64,000 nucleotides of DNA from Chaunax sp. Z400 (taxonomy: Eukaryota > Chordata > Actinopteri > Lophiiformes > Chaunacidae): NCBI GenBank assembly GCA_037577475.1, contig CM075183.1, positions 17,999,781 to 18,063,780 on the forward strand. The letters are read 5' to 3'. Made by a program: the position numbers and the translations under genes. Below are positions 13,729 through 25,716 of the stretch, one piece after another. The notes under the pieces were generated by a model. The model was not told where the DNA came from and did no database searches. It saw only the letters and a program-made list of their open reading frames with translations. Positions within the stretch are counted from its first letter, which is position 1; every line of letters begins with the position of its first letter.

Positions 13729-14304
13729 CACTGCCTCAGTCCTCCACCTCTCTGGCACATTACTGGATTTGTTGATAGTAATTTGCCCCGTGGACAGCAC
13801 ACACTGCGTTAAGACGGCAGGCTGCTTATTTAACTTTCACCCATTACTCAGCAGCACTCTGAGGGTAAGTCGCCCTGATTTGGGGGAGGACGCTGACAGA
13901 TAAAGGAGATGAGGACAAGAGAGAAAGAAATTATAAGGTACTCAGAATCAGCAAGGCACAAATGTGTTGTTGCAGTGCTGTATGTGACAGGGCTGCAAAA
14001 GCTACAAAAACCATGTAGGCCAGTTTGTGCAAAGTGGTTAGAAGTGAAAACAAACAGCAAAACTACAGATGCTCAGGATAAATTCTTTTTCAAGCTTGAC
14101 TGTTTGTCAGGAGGAGTGAGAAGTGGTAATACTATAGGAGTGCAGATAAACTCATAAGGCCTGGCAGATCATTTCAAACCATTACATCACTTCTCTCTCT
14201 GTTTGATGGTGACTGGGAGAAAACACGTTGGTGTGACACAGCATGAGATACAGGCAAGGCTGGTGAAATGTTGCAAGAACCTGGCAGACATGCCTCCTAC
14301 CCAC

Positions 14305-14481
14305 CTGTGCACTCGTGCTGCAGACCTTTGCCGTAGTATCCCTTCTCACAGATGCAGTCGTACTGTCCCGTGTGTGTGCCGCACTTACAGCTGGCCATCA
14401 GGTCGCAGCAATCCCTGCCTGCGTCACAAAGAGAGGAGCAGCGCGACAGGTCTTCCTGGATGTAGCTGCCTGTAGGGAGGT
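14305..14481 (-). CDS. svep1: svep1 coding exon 3: Cys-rich EGF-like segment after the VWA domain
   Basis: This exon encodes residues 275-333. A phase-1 junction completes an Asp codon (LHE-D-LPTGSYIQEDL). The acceptor reads CCACCCACAG and the donor GTGGGT (14,304-14,299). The peptide has a dense cysteine pattern (RCSSLC, RDCCDLMASCKCG, YDCICEKGYYGKGLQHEC), which matches the Cys-rich EGF-like region that follows VWA in SVEP1. Length 177 bp keeps phase 1 to 1. The next exon in the family encodes ephrin-receptor-like and sushi modules. I did not find it in the remaining 14.3 kb, so it should lie left of the window. Confidence 0.94.
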
Positions 14482-15751
14482 CTGTGGGTGGAAAACAATC
14501 ATAGGGAAGCACGGGTTGCAATCTGATCCGATTACACCAAATGGTCAACCATTTAAAGTATGCTCAGCTGTAAAAGAAAGGTTTATGTCCAAAGGAAAAG
14601 CAATCAAACAGTAAAGTGTAAGTGTTTTTAATTGGGATTCTGAATTCTCATCCTAGCCTCTGACTGCATGCGTATAAACCTTTTTCTATTAGTATAATAT
14701 ATTGGCAGGTTCTGTGAGGTATTTCTGGCTGCAGGTTTCGACAGACTTCCAACATCAAGAAATCAGAGAACAAATTGAAAAACACCACGACCACAGAAAT
14801 ACCTAAATAAAAATCAACAGAGCCCACAAGCCACATATTCACAACTGAAACGCGAATGGCCATATCTTCTTCTCACAGACAAAAATTGCTTGAACACAGT
14901 AGTTATTAACAAAAGCCCATAAATCAGAGCTGGGTTGGCTCAACATGTGGCCTCATGTTTGCAAACCTGAGTGTGTGCATGGAGGTTGTTGTCGGCAGAG
15001 GAGTTGGGCAGATTGGACCGGAGGCTGAGCTGATAGCAGCTTTATCCTTGCACTGTCTCACTGACCTCTACTACTGCACCCTCTCACACTGTCTGGGATT
15101 TTAGACACCGTTTGTGTGAGTTCATACACACAGTCTGTAACTGCACTGTATGATTTATGGCTTTCTATAAAACTCAGCGCTATACTCAGCTGTGATGGTG
15201 ATGTTTTAACTCTTAAAGCCATGACTGAATCCCTCTTTTCAACAGATTGCGGGAAGGCCCCCCTCATCTGTGGGAAAAGGGCTTCATTTGGTCCAATCTG
15301 CATGAAAGTGAGGCCTAATAGCTGTTGGCAGTACATTAAAGAGGAGACCATGTGAAATTTATGTTGTCGGATTCCATTTGAAATATTGTCTGCCTTCTTT
15401 TAAGTAAACATTGGATTTGAACAGGGTCAAAACCTTCACTTACAAAATATTGCGACAGGTCAAATGGTGATGATGGGAGCACTGAGGCTTCAAAAAGATG
15501 AAGAGTAACTTCATTTTACCAAATGACAGGATTTGATGTACAACATTGTGCAACCAATATTGGTTAAGTGGGAAATGGTTGAGATCTAATTAGTCTTCGA
15601 TGCTGTGACATGAAGACATGGATATTTCTTTGAATTTAGCTAACATCACCTCTGGAAGGCTGTGATTTTGTCTTGGAAAGATTTGGTTTCTCTTCTATCT
15701 TCAGAAACAGCAGAACAATGAATCAGAAAGACCCTCCTCTGTCCTTCATAC
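14482..15751 (-). other. svep1: svep1 intron 2
   Basis: A 1,270-bp intron bounded by a GTATGA donor and a CCACAG acceptor. The flanking codons join in frame (phase 1). I see no further exon, repeat or motif of note in it. Confidence 0.9.
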
Positions 15752-16007
15752 CTTCATGCAGTGCTCGACGAGCCAGGGCCTCAAACTCTGCAAAGTTGTG
15801 CACCAGGTAACAGTGCTGGTCCTTGGGCTGCGAGGCCATGTCGTGAAGCTCCCTGATGTTACCCTGCCAGATGCCCAAGGTGAAGATCTCGACGCCTCGA
15901 TCCCTCAGAGCAGCTGCCACCGGCCGTGGATCCCCACCGTTAGAGTAGCCATCAGTGATCAGGAAAATAACCTTGGTGGCATTAGCGCGGGAGTGACGTA
16001 GGACTTG
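15752..16007 (-). CDS. svep1: svep1 coding exon 2: C-terminal half of the VWA domain
   Basis: This exon encodes residues 190-274 plus the first base of codon 275. Its phase-0 start joins exon 1 without loss: ...FQRAA then QVLRHSRANATKVIF. The acceptor is a good pyrimidine tract ending CTCTAACAG (16,008 side) and the donor is GTATGA at 15,751-15,746. The second VWA core strand and metal-site region are visible as VIFLITDGYSNGGDPRP, followed by GVEIFTLGIWQGNIRELHDMAS and FEALARRALHE. This order and wording match human SVEP1. The 256-bp length (85 codons plus 1) fits a phase 0-to-1 exon. No frameshift or stop is present. Confidence 0.95.
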
Positions 16008-17852
16008 CTGTTAGAGGAGAAAACAGAAACCCATTTAGCAAGGAAGTCACTGAAGTTTTCTGTTTATAGATCAAATATCTCCTTTTGTCTAACTTTTGCT
16101 TGTTCAACTATCAGAAGAACTTTCGATTTAGTTGCTTCCGGAAAGAAAGCAAATAAGTGGATTTTCCAATGTCTTAAATCAACCCTTGAAACGCAGATGT
16201 GAAGTCAAAAAAACAATGAAATAAAAGTGAAATAAAAACCGAAGTGTAGTGCTGTGATTTAAAAAGAATTATGTACTCAGACACTGTCCTTTCAGGCTGA
16301 CAGGAAGCACAAAATAGAGCCTTAGTTAGTGCAGTCATGCTGTTACTGTTTTGCAAAGGCTGACCAATCAAATACACATATATTGCTCTGCTTGCCAGCA
16401 TGCTACCAACATAACTCCAGCTTTAGTGACATGACTAAATTGAATAACGAAGAACGTCACACACAACCACTAAAAACAGCCCTCAATTCTAGGGTTCCTC
16501 AAAACCCTACATCAGCAAGACAGGCGATGAGGGCAAAATGGGGAGGAGGGACAGAAAAGAAGGAAAGAGTTCTACAATAGTAATTATTTCTCCAACAGAC
16601 TACGCAGCTGCTTGCCAGTGGTCTAAAACCGCCAGAGAACACAACGCAAACCAGGCTGCTGTGTCCGCCCCAGACACCGGCTACAGTTCCCAAACTAACT
16701 TTAGCCACAGTTTACAATCCACCACATACAATTAGGCCAGACATTAAAGTCAGAGAAACATATATTTAATTTCCCTGAAGAAAAGAAGAAAAAAAAACAA
16801 CACAACCATCTGCTAGCTTTGCTGTGGAGGCCAAGCTGACAGAGTGCAGGTCTGTTGTAGTGGTGTTTTATATGAGGTTACAGGGTTATGTGGATAAATC
16901 CTAGAGAATAATGAGAGGAAAATGAAAGTGGAGCGAGACGGTGGTGATGACAGATATTCACCTGCTGAAAGTGAGAATGATTAGAAGCATATCATTAAGA
17001 ATTAGAGAATAGGAGGGAAGCAGATGATGTGTGTGAGGAGGAGGTGGATATGACTTTTCTGTATTCCAAAACAGGGATGTAAAAGCAACACTTGACAGAC
17101 ACGCAAGGGTGTGACCACAGAGGGAGGGGGGAAACTGTGCAGGAGAGAAAGCTCTGGTATTTGTTGTCTAATTGTCTAAATTTCAAGCTTCTCTGGCAGG
17201 AGCTGGGTAATTACAGAGCCCGTGGAATGAGGGAGTGAGGAAGAAAAAAAAAAGAGGATGGAGAGAGAATAGAGAGGAGAGGGAGAGGCTGGTTTCTCTG
17301 ATGCTCAAAGCTCCGGGGCTGCCTGCAGGGGAGGTTTTGAGGCCCCCGGAAGGCCACCACATTAAGGAGGAACCCTCCCTGCTCCTCCAGGGCTCATGCC
17401 AGCTGTCAGCACAGCAATAGGTCTTTCCATGACAGAATACAATAACAGTGAAGAAAGTGATGTATGAGCTCTTGCTGGTATTCCTATGTCTCTTCTTTAT
17501 ATTGTTAATATTGTGTTTCGGGGTGTTTTTCGGTCTTTTATCAGGCATCTGCTTAAAGTACTTTTAGGCCGCAGTGGTTTCTGAGTAAGCCATGAGTCAG
17601 TGGCTGTGGAGATGTCACCAAACGGAGCATACGCATGCATACCCACTAATAATAACCTCCCGAATAGCCTCCACATACTTTGGGTCAAAGTACTAACATA
17701 AAGGCGACCACAGGAGCCAGTGTGTGGGAAGGGGCTAGCCCTTTAGTGTGACTCTCTGCATGCACCTTACTGGTCAAAGCATAGCGTAGAAAAGCAGAAA
17801 TAATGCTGCATAGATAGCATACAGAATAACAAATGAAAACATGAACACATGC

Positions 17853-17935
17853 ATGGCGGTGCAGGGGTCAGCACTGTCCCCTCACAGCAACAAGGCTCTG
17901 ATTAGAATCCAGACCTGTGGCCTTTTTGTGTGGAC
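17853..17935 (+). repeat. Diverged tRNA-like dispersed repeat, copy 1
   Basis: The sequence ATGGCGGTGCAGGGGTCAGC, then ACTGTCCCCTCACAGCAACA, then CCTTTTTGTGTGGA resembles a very common teleost repeat. Its consensus carries a tRNA-like A box (TGGTGCAGTGG) and B box (GGTTCGATTCC). The B box is degraded in this copy. Confidence 0.55.
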
Positions 17936-19237
17936 TTAAAGACTCCAACCCCCCCCCCCCCTCCATATACCATTTTGTACCATTTTATTTGAACCCACCT
18001 AACTAGACAAGGTCAGCTACAGTTCGCAGCAGTTAGCGGTTAGCTTACTTTAGCAACTTCTAAATCACCACTACTTATTCCCTGTCATCAAACTGGCCTG
18101 ATAACTTGTACTATAATGACAAGTCCAAATTGTACCACTTTAGGTCAACAGAAATATTCATGACAGCACTGTAAAAGCAACTAATGGTGTAATAACACTA
18201 AATGACATTTTAATGATTAGTACTCCCGTAGTTGAGGTCAAGGAAAATATTCATGGCACAATTAAAATAGTCTCATGACAGTCAATGTCAAAATCAACCA
18301 CACATGAGTGTTTATTGTAAACATAAAGAACACAGAAAGGTAATCTATTTGTTTAACTTTTAGAATTAGGTCTGCGATAACATGTCAATGACTAATGGCT
18401 AAGTTGTCATAGCAAACACACTTATGTCTTAAAGACTCCTTCATGTTATGGCAGGTTTTATGTGATGACCAAGATGGTATCATGTCAGACATATAGGAGC
18501 ACAACTCCTCAAATAAAATGTCATTGTTTTATCTAACTTCCATCAGTTTCCAGTTCATGAAAACAAAATTTCTCTGGTCATTTTTTTATCACAAGAATAA
18601 AACTGTCTTCTGGTAAGAACAGAGGCAGAGAGAGATTAAATGAAAAAGGGGCAATTTCAGTTTAAAAGGTTAGCAGACATGTCTGAGACTAAGCTAACAT
18701 ACCATAAAAATAATGGCAACTGCAAGTACTTTACTTTCTAGCATAAATTTTTTAGCATAATCTTTCTTAAATAAAGTAAAAGAAGCTACATAAAACAATA
18801 GATGACAATAATTTGTCACATTTAATCTAATTACTTTAATCTCATTGCTAAAACAAAATATCTAGGTTATTCAAACAATGTTATCTACTCCAAAAAAAAA
18901 TTAGGATGGGTTGGATGCAGTGGACAGAATTGAATGAGGCGTCACTTATTTAAGATGCTGATCTCATTCCCTATACACATCTGAAAGCACTTTGAACAGC
19001 TGTATGTCAGTCTGAGGCTTCCGTACTCTGTACATTCCATGCATTTATTCAATTATGCACTCGGCTGATGCCTCAAAGATGGCATATGTTTTAAGAAGAG
19101 ATAATAAACCAGCAGCAATTGGACAGTTTAAGTGTACTGTAAAACCATTATTGATATTACAGGGACCAACAGGCCTACAGGGATTGATGCTTAAAGCAGT
19201 GAATCTATATCGCTGCTCCAAAATGCCTCGAACTTTG

Positions 19238-19241
<4 letters not shown>

Positions 19242-19326
<85 letters not shown>

Positions 19327-19338
19327 GAGAGAGAGAGA
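19242..19338. repeat. (GA)n microsatellite
   Basis: About 48 GA units with a single GTGA interruption at about 19,323. A purine-only strand of this length can form triplex (H-) DNA. Confidence 0.97.
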
Positions 19339-20537
19339 TCAGTGTTCTATAAGAGAGGCTGGTATCTTTCTATTGTTACAGTAGAATCACGTTCACACAC
19401 ACACATAGATACAATAAACTATACATACAGGAACATGAATATAGTTCAAAAAAAGACATGAATACCAAAAATTCAACAAGAAGTATGTCACATTCAGAGC
19501 AAATCTGAGCATTTTACCAACTTGGAATCAGATAGGAAGATGAAAAAGATGTGCGATACCCTTCTAATACTCAATCCACTGGTGAAGCAGCAATATAAAT
19601 AAATAAAATCATCATCCTTTCACTGATGAAAAGCTGACGGACTCTCCATCTCCAAACAGATGCTTGTATGATTAAAACTTCAAAAGCAGGCACCTCAGTG
19701 CATTTGGCAGGAGACACTAGGAAACATTTCCACAGCTTGAGGGGCTGACGGTGGTGCCAAGGTACGCCAGCTGTAAATCAAGGGCTTATATATGCATGGC
19801 AGCTATTCTGAATGTTAAATAAAGACCCCCACCTGCACCTCCACCGCCCATGACTTTGATTAGAGTCCGGACCCACCTGGGTGTGAGCGGAGTTTATGGT
19901 TTATGGTTTATAATTTGTTTCTTTCTCCATTTGCAACAGCGCGTACCACACTCAATAAAGATAATAAATAATAAATACATGTATCAAAAGACATATAAAG
20001 TTAACATTAGAATAGCACTCAATGTATACTGCTCTTGTATAAAATTATAAAACGTAAAAAGAACACCTTCAACATTCTTTCCCCAACAAAAAGGCAACCC
20101 CTGCTAGGCCAAAAAGTCCACCTCTACGCCGTTACCTGGGAAGGTCCTGATGTGATGTACACCATCATTAAGGGGGCCGATCAGACAGAGCTCAGTTTTT
20201 GCAATGAGATGATCCTATTCCAGTTGTTTTCTACAGGCAATGGGCATTAAACATGCTGCTCATCTACTCAGGGTACCACACACATATGGAGTGAAGCAGA
20301 GGACAGACATGAAGTGAAGATAAAGTTGTCTGTATCGGTTTTGAACAGTGAAGGACACATTAATCTGCTGACAGATTTGTTGTTTTTTTAGCTGAGCTAG
20401 ACTGCAGAATATTAAGCAGTCTGGTGATGACATTTAGCAGTAATTGTACTCTGTGAACTTTGCCGCAAGCGTAGGCAATCAGTACGTGCATAATTTGAGT
20501 GCTCGTAACAACCAGTCCTATTTAGAACCAATTACAG

Positions 20538-20662
20538 GGAAGCAGCACAGTAGCTGCTGTACTGTTACCTCAAAGCAGGAGGGTCCTGGGTTCGATTCCA
20601 GGCTAGAGCACGGCCTTTCTCTGTATAGATAGCATGTTCTCCTCAATGCGCTTGCCGTGATT
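20538..20662 (+). repeat. tRNA-like dispersed repeat, copy 2
   Basis: The sequence runs from GGAAGCAGCACAGTAGCTGC through TGTTACCTCAAAGCAGGAGG and TCCTGGGTTCGATTCCAGGC to GCATGTTCTCC. A perfect B-box GGTTCGATTCC sits at 20,589-20,599. It is the same family as the copy near 17.85 kb. It would trip a tRNA search on the T-arm alone, but no cloverleaf is present. Confidence 0.6.
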
Positions 20663-21023
20663 CTACTTTAAATGACACTCATGTGATACTAAAAAACTGA
20701 TTTGCTAGTTTTCACGCATTAAATTAACTTTAAGCCGTCTCTACTTGTGTCACAGACAGCAAAGGTGCACACCACAGCTTCACAGACAAGTCTGCCCAGT
20801 AATCTCTAGCATGTTTCTGTCCTTCCATGAGATCCATCTCCCAAAAGCAGAAACACTTCATTTGCATGCATTCCATTAACGAGAAATGAAACCCAACTGC
20901 ATCCATTCAGAAAGCTGCCTCCCCATTGCTCGGAAGTGAGAGCACTTGTTTTGACAGGCTATCTGCTCTTGACCTGGGTGGTAAGAATAACAACATTAAC
21001 TCTGCAGGGGCCCAACAGAACAG

Positions 21024-21187
<164 letters not shown>

Positions 21188-24100
21188 TACAGACATAAGA
21201 CTCAACCTTTCGTATTATTGAGCAACATCTCCGTGACGCGTTTAAAGATCGTTTCCTGGTTGACTCAGTGATAAATCTTTTGTGCCACACACATCTTGTT
21301 TTACTTCATAATGTATTGCATGCCTTCCAGGAATAAAACATTTTTTTGTCATCTAGTGAGATGCTTCTGATTGGATCCCATTTTAAAGGCGAATGAAACC
21401 TGAAATGTTTTGACTTCAGAGCACATGCAAAGAACTGTCTTTCTACACATTTCCCTGCAAGCTCTAATTCCATTGTTTCCTCACTTCTCACATACTGAAC
21501 AATGTTTCAAGCTACGTCATCCCAGTTGCATTAACTTTATTTCACAAAACTTTCCATGCTCTTGATTTGCCATTTGGTTATCCGTGAGACTGACACTGTA
21601 AAGGGTGAGGAGATTGGTTTCTACGAGGGCCACCCAGGATGCTAAGGGCCCTACTGTATATGTATGCTTTAGCCTTTCTACTGCAAATGATTAGTACTTT
21701 ACAGGAAGTATTTCATCTTTCAGATTGTTGGTTACTTTTCTTGACAGTGTGGTATGTAAATCAACTTGTAGAGACTTGAAACATGCCTCAGATACAGCTG
21801 ACAGCACCTCATAATTGTCATGTCATTTTCTTCAACAAAGTAGGATATTGTTACATGCTAAAGCAAGTTTCAAAAACCTTCATGTTGGTGAATTCAACAC
21901 CTATAATTTAGGATTGGCTGCCACAAAGCATTGTATTCAGGGATAATATGGAAAAAATCAAACCTGTGCAGCATTTTTTTGTTTAAGAAGTTTCCAGAAC
22001 AATTTGTTTTCCCCTTTATCTAAAAATGTATCTCATACTTTAAGACATTAAGTTACATAATAACTCTTTATCAGCCTCTTCAGTCTCAGCAGAGTCATCA
22101 GCCACCACCACCACCTCCAGTGTCTTGGCGATTTATCTTGGTGCCGCTCAAGGCTGATACCCTATGAGCACCAAAGACTTTCTGACAGACTTATTATCAC
22201 ATATCATCTGCATCAAAAATTAATTATCTCCTCTTCATTCATTTGTTTCTCCTGATTGAAATCATCTCCTGCAATTTCATATGCATATGAATCAGCCAAA
22301 AATCGATGCTTTTGGTATTTGATTTAGAAAGTAGAAGATTTAGAAGACTGAAAAGCAATATTTTTAAACAATATTTTAGGAAAGGATTTCACTCATCAAT
22401 CACTGTGCTTTAAGTGGAGGTTCCGAAAACCACAGGAGTTGTTACGCAGAGACTACATAGATAATTGTTAACCTGTCTGGGGTATAGTAGGCAAAATTTT
22501 AGGGAAGGAAAACTATTCCTCCCATTACAGGAAAATGCTCCCAATTTGGAAACCGCTGACTAACTTACCACTAACTAATGTCTTCACTTAAGCAGCACCA
22601 TAGTGAGCCCAGTTTCACTGAGAAGTGTAATGGAATCCAAAGTGTTGGAGAAGAGAGTACGTGCAGCCAGTTAATTGCTCGACATGGTAGGCTAGACTCA
22701 CTGTGTGTGTCCACGTTGATGGTTTCTGTCACAACACCATTCATCAAACTCAACAACTCAACCGGGAATGACGATAGAAGGAGAGAGTTAGAGAGAAAGA
22801 GAGAAGCTAATTCCACAATGTGATGCCATGCGGAAAGGCTATCTTGGATAGCAAATGAGAAACTTATTTTAATTATCCCCCCCAACTGGTCTGTGTGCTG
22901 TGCTGGTGGAATGAAGTGCTGAGAGAAACATTTTAGGCATTGAACGTGTTCCAATTGGACACAGCATTCTGGGTAATTGGATGGGGAAAGCTGGTTTGAT
23001 TGTGTGGGAGGAAGAATAACAGAAGGTTATGGTCTGAGTACCAGTTGGAAGACGGTGGGGTCGGACTGACTTGGCAATCTGCCTCATGTCATGTATCTTG
23101 TGTTATTTAAATTTATTCTATATTTTTTTCTATAATCAGAGCAAGTGCTTGACATTTACAGTATTGATGTTGTTGTTTGTTTTTCAGTATACCTGGATAT
23201 GATACGAAACAAATGTGGAGGGTAAATACAGAATCAGTACATAGCTGCATGTTTTTTTGTCGAGGTTTTACAATTAAATATCTGACCTCATTTGTTTTAT
23301 TTTTTTGGGCACTGACATTTTGAACGTTCTCCAACAGCATGCTCAGTCCCTTGGTTGGAACAATATTACTCAGAGCATGATATGGTTACTGGGTACTGGG
23401 TAATTTCATGCTTTCATGTTTTTAATCCAAAACATGAAGGCATTAAAGGGGGGGTAGGGTTGCAGAAGGTGGCCCCATGCAGTGGTATTTAAGAATCAGT
23501 CATACAAATGCTGTGAAAATACTCCACTACATGAGAAGTCCTGCACGTAAAATGTTAGGCAACAGTGAGGTGAACCATGATGTTTTTCTACAAACTGTTG
23601 TGTTGACAGAGCCTATATGCAGGGAATTATTTGGGGAATGTCGCTGGCTTAAAGCATCCATGAAAATGTATCCCGTCTCGACAGACCACACTGTGGATAC
23701 AGACGCAGCACTTTCCTTTGTTGTGGTGACTGTTGTTGCTGTAGTTGCATTTCTTCCTCATAGTCCTTGTTGTCTCTTCTCCTCAGGGGTTTGTTTGTCT
23801 TGGCACCAGCTAAAGCTGGAGATTTCCTCTAATAGAGCAGGGAGTTGGAGAGACATCAGTCTTTGTAGTACATATTCATGCAGAGGTTGCATTTTACGGA
23901 TTCTCCCATTGGTTCTCGGTACATGGCCTCGTTAGTGGGATAAATTACATTCGAACTCACAACATCAAGAGCTGAGAGGGGCATTTGAAGAGGAGAACGC
24001 ATTATGTATTAGTGCTCAAAGATCATATAGACTAAGCCTGAGTTGTCGTGTATGTCTGAAAACAAAACACTTGAAGCACCAGCAGAAATATGCTACTGCT

Positions 24101-25606
24101 GAGAAACACCTGTGTTTGGTGTTTAAGTACCTTAAACTGACTTGGATTATATTCATATTGTGTTTTCCTCTGAAAATTTCATGGGTGATCCATATCAGGT
24201 TCTGGGGTAACTGGTTTCCTGCCAACACACAACATTTCTAACATGAACTCGGTAAAGCTGAGGCGGGTGCATATTTTGTCTCTATATTTGGGTAACTTGC
24301 TTTTCTGACTGAAGCTAATACAAAACTAGCTACAGAAACTAAAATCAATCAAACCTGGAGAATGTGATGGGGAAAAAAAATCATACAAAGACAGGAGGTT
24401 CTAGGCATATTTGTGGGTTCATGCACATGTAGCAATTACCTACTTATAGTAATTCACACAAACAGAGAGGTACAGTCAGGCAAACACATACACATTCAAT
24501 CACCAAAGAAAACAACCCAATGGAATCTGGCACTCTCAAACGCTAACCTCAACATAGCAAGTGGTTTACTAATAGACCTACATGCCTTAGCCCATAAAAA
24601 CATGTTATTTAGTTTGCTACTACTGGCTCTTTGGAATAGTTTTGGTTTATTTAGGTGCCAATGTATGACCCTTTTGGTAAATCCTAATCTCATGATGCCA
24701 AAGTAAATCCATATGCTTTAAGAATTTGTGTCTTTAAACACATAGCTGTGGACTTAATACTGTTTTGTGATTACCGAGGACTGACAAGTTTATTTTTCGT
24801 CTGTACAATGTCTCACTCGGTGCATGTCACAATTCTTTAGAATCAGTTTGAAGGATGCTGATCCAAAGAGAAGTTGTTCAGACAGAAAGTTATTTCTTGA
24901 CGTTGAAAAGAATTTCATCACAGGGTCCATTTAGTAGCTATTCTGCAAGTTTCGATCATTTCACCTTTTTTTTTTTTTTTAATTATCAGTTATGCATAAA
25001 TCTTAAAGTGCTAAAATAAATGAAGATTGGAACAGTGACATCTCTGTAAGAAATAAACAAGTTACGTCAACTGAGGATGATTGCGTGACATGTTCAAAAG
25101 CTCTATAACTGCTACTTAGTGGTGAGACTTTCGTTCTCAACTTTTGAGTCAATAGACAAGGACTCCATAAACTCCACAAAAAGCTACGCTTCCACAACAA
25201 TTGTAATAGCACCATCTGCTTTAGGAAAATCATGTCAACTTTCAAATATCATTATTGGAATAAAATCTCAAAAATCCAATTATCCCTGTCTCCAAATGAA
25301 TAAATAAATGCGAGACAGCCTACTTTTTAAAGAACTAGGCCACCACAGCAGTGTGGCGGAGTGGAAACACGCTTTTTTCCCCACTGAAATCAAGAAACCA
25401 CTGTTTTTTTTAATGATATTCATGGTTGATCATTGCATTTAAATGAAGGTCATTAAAGCTGCAAACGCCTCCCTGACCTTTAAACCTGGTCAGCAGAGCA
25501 TTATTCTTCAAAGCCTCTGTATCACACCACTCAATTTCCCCTGTACCTCTGCACCTCAACACCTCACACCCTCGCCTGTCATTTATCACTTTCTCACACA
25601 TGAAAG

Positions 25607-25716
<110 letters not shown>

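Larger units (their letters stand above)
1..14304 (-). other. svep1: svep1 intron 3 (incomplete at the left edge)
   Basis: At least 14.3 kb with no exon I can support. The Cys-rich sushi, HYR and ephrin-receptor-like peptides expected next in Svep1 were looked for on the minus strand and not seen. It holds a decayed LINE (9.41-9.96 kb), a tRNA-like Pol III unit (7.98-8.11 kb), two long (CA)n tracts (13.2 and 13.6 kb) and a short one at 5.78 kb. It also holds compact repeat-free stretches near 11.9-12.0 and 12.5-12.65 kb that look like candidate regulatory DNA. Open frames here, the longest 146 codons at 6,902-7,342, resemble no family I know and are probably chance. Confidence 0.8.

Noticed and set aside
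13404..13812. Several overlapping open frames on both strands rich in Cys-Val or Thr-His
   Set aside because: They are read-through of (CA)n microsatellites. The same applies to frames at 12.9-13.35, 20.9-21.3, 25.4-25.74, 36.3-37.0 and 43.2-43.44 kb.
20580..20625. tRNA gene suggested by GGTTCGATTCC
   Set aside because: Only the T-arm/B box is good. The sequence continues as a known-looking dispersed repeat and no cloverleaf forms.
23477..23935. 152-codon plus-strand frame in svep1 intron 1
   Set aside because: No homology recognised. It contains a Val/Ala stretch from a TTGTTG-rich segment and has no splice or promoter support.
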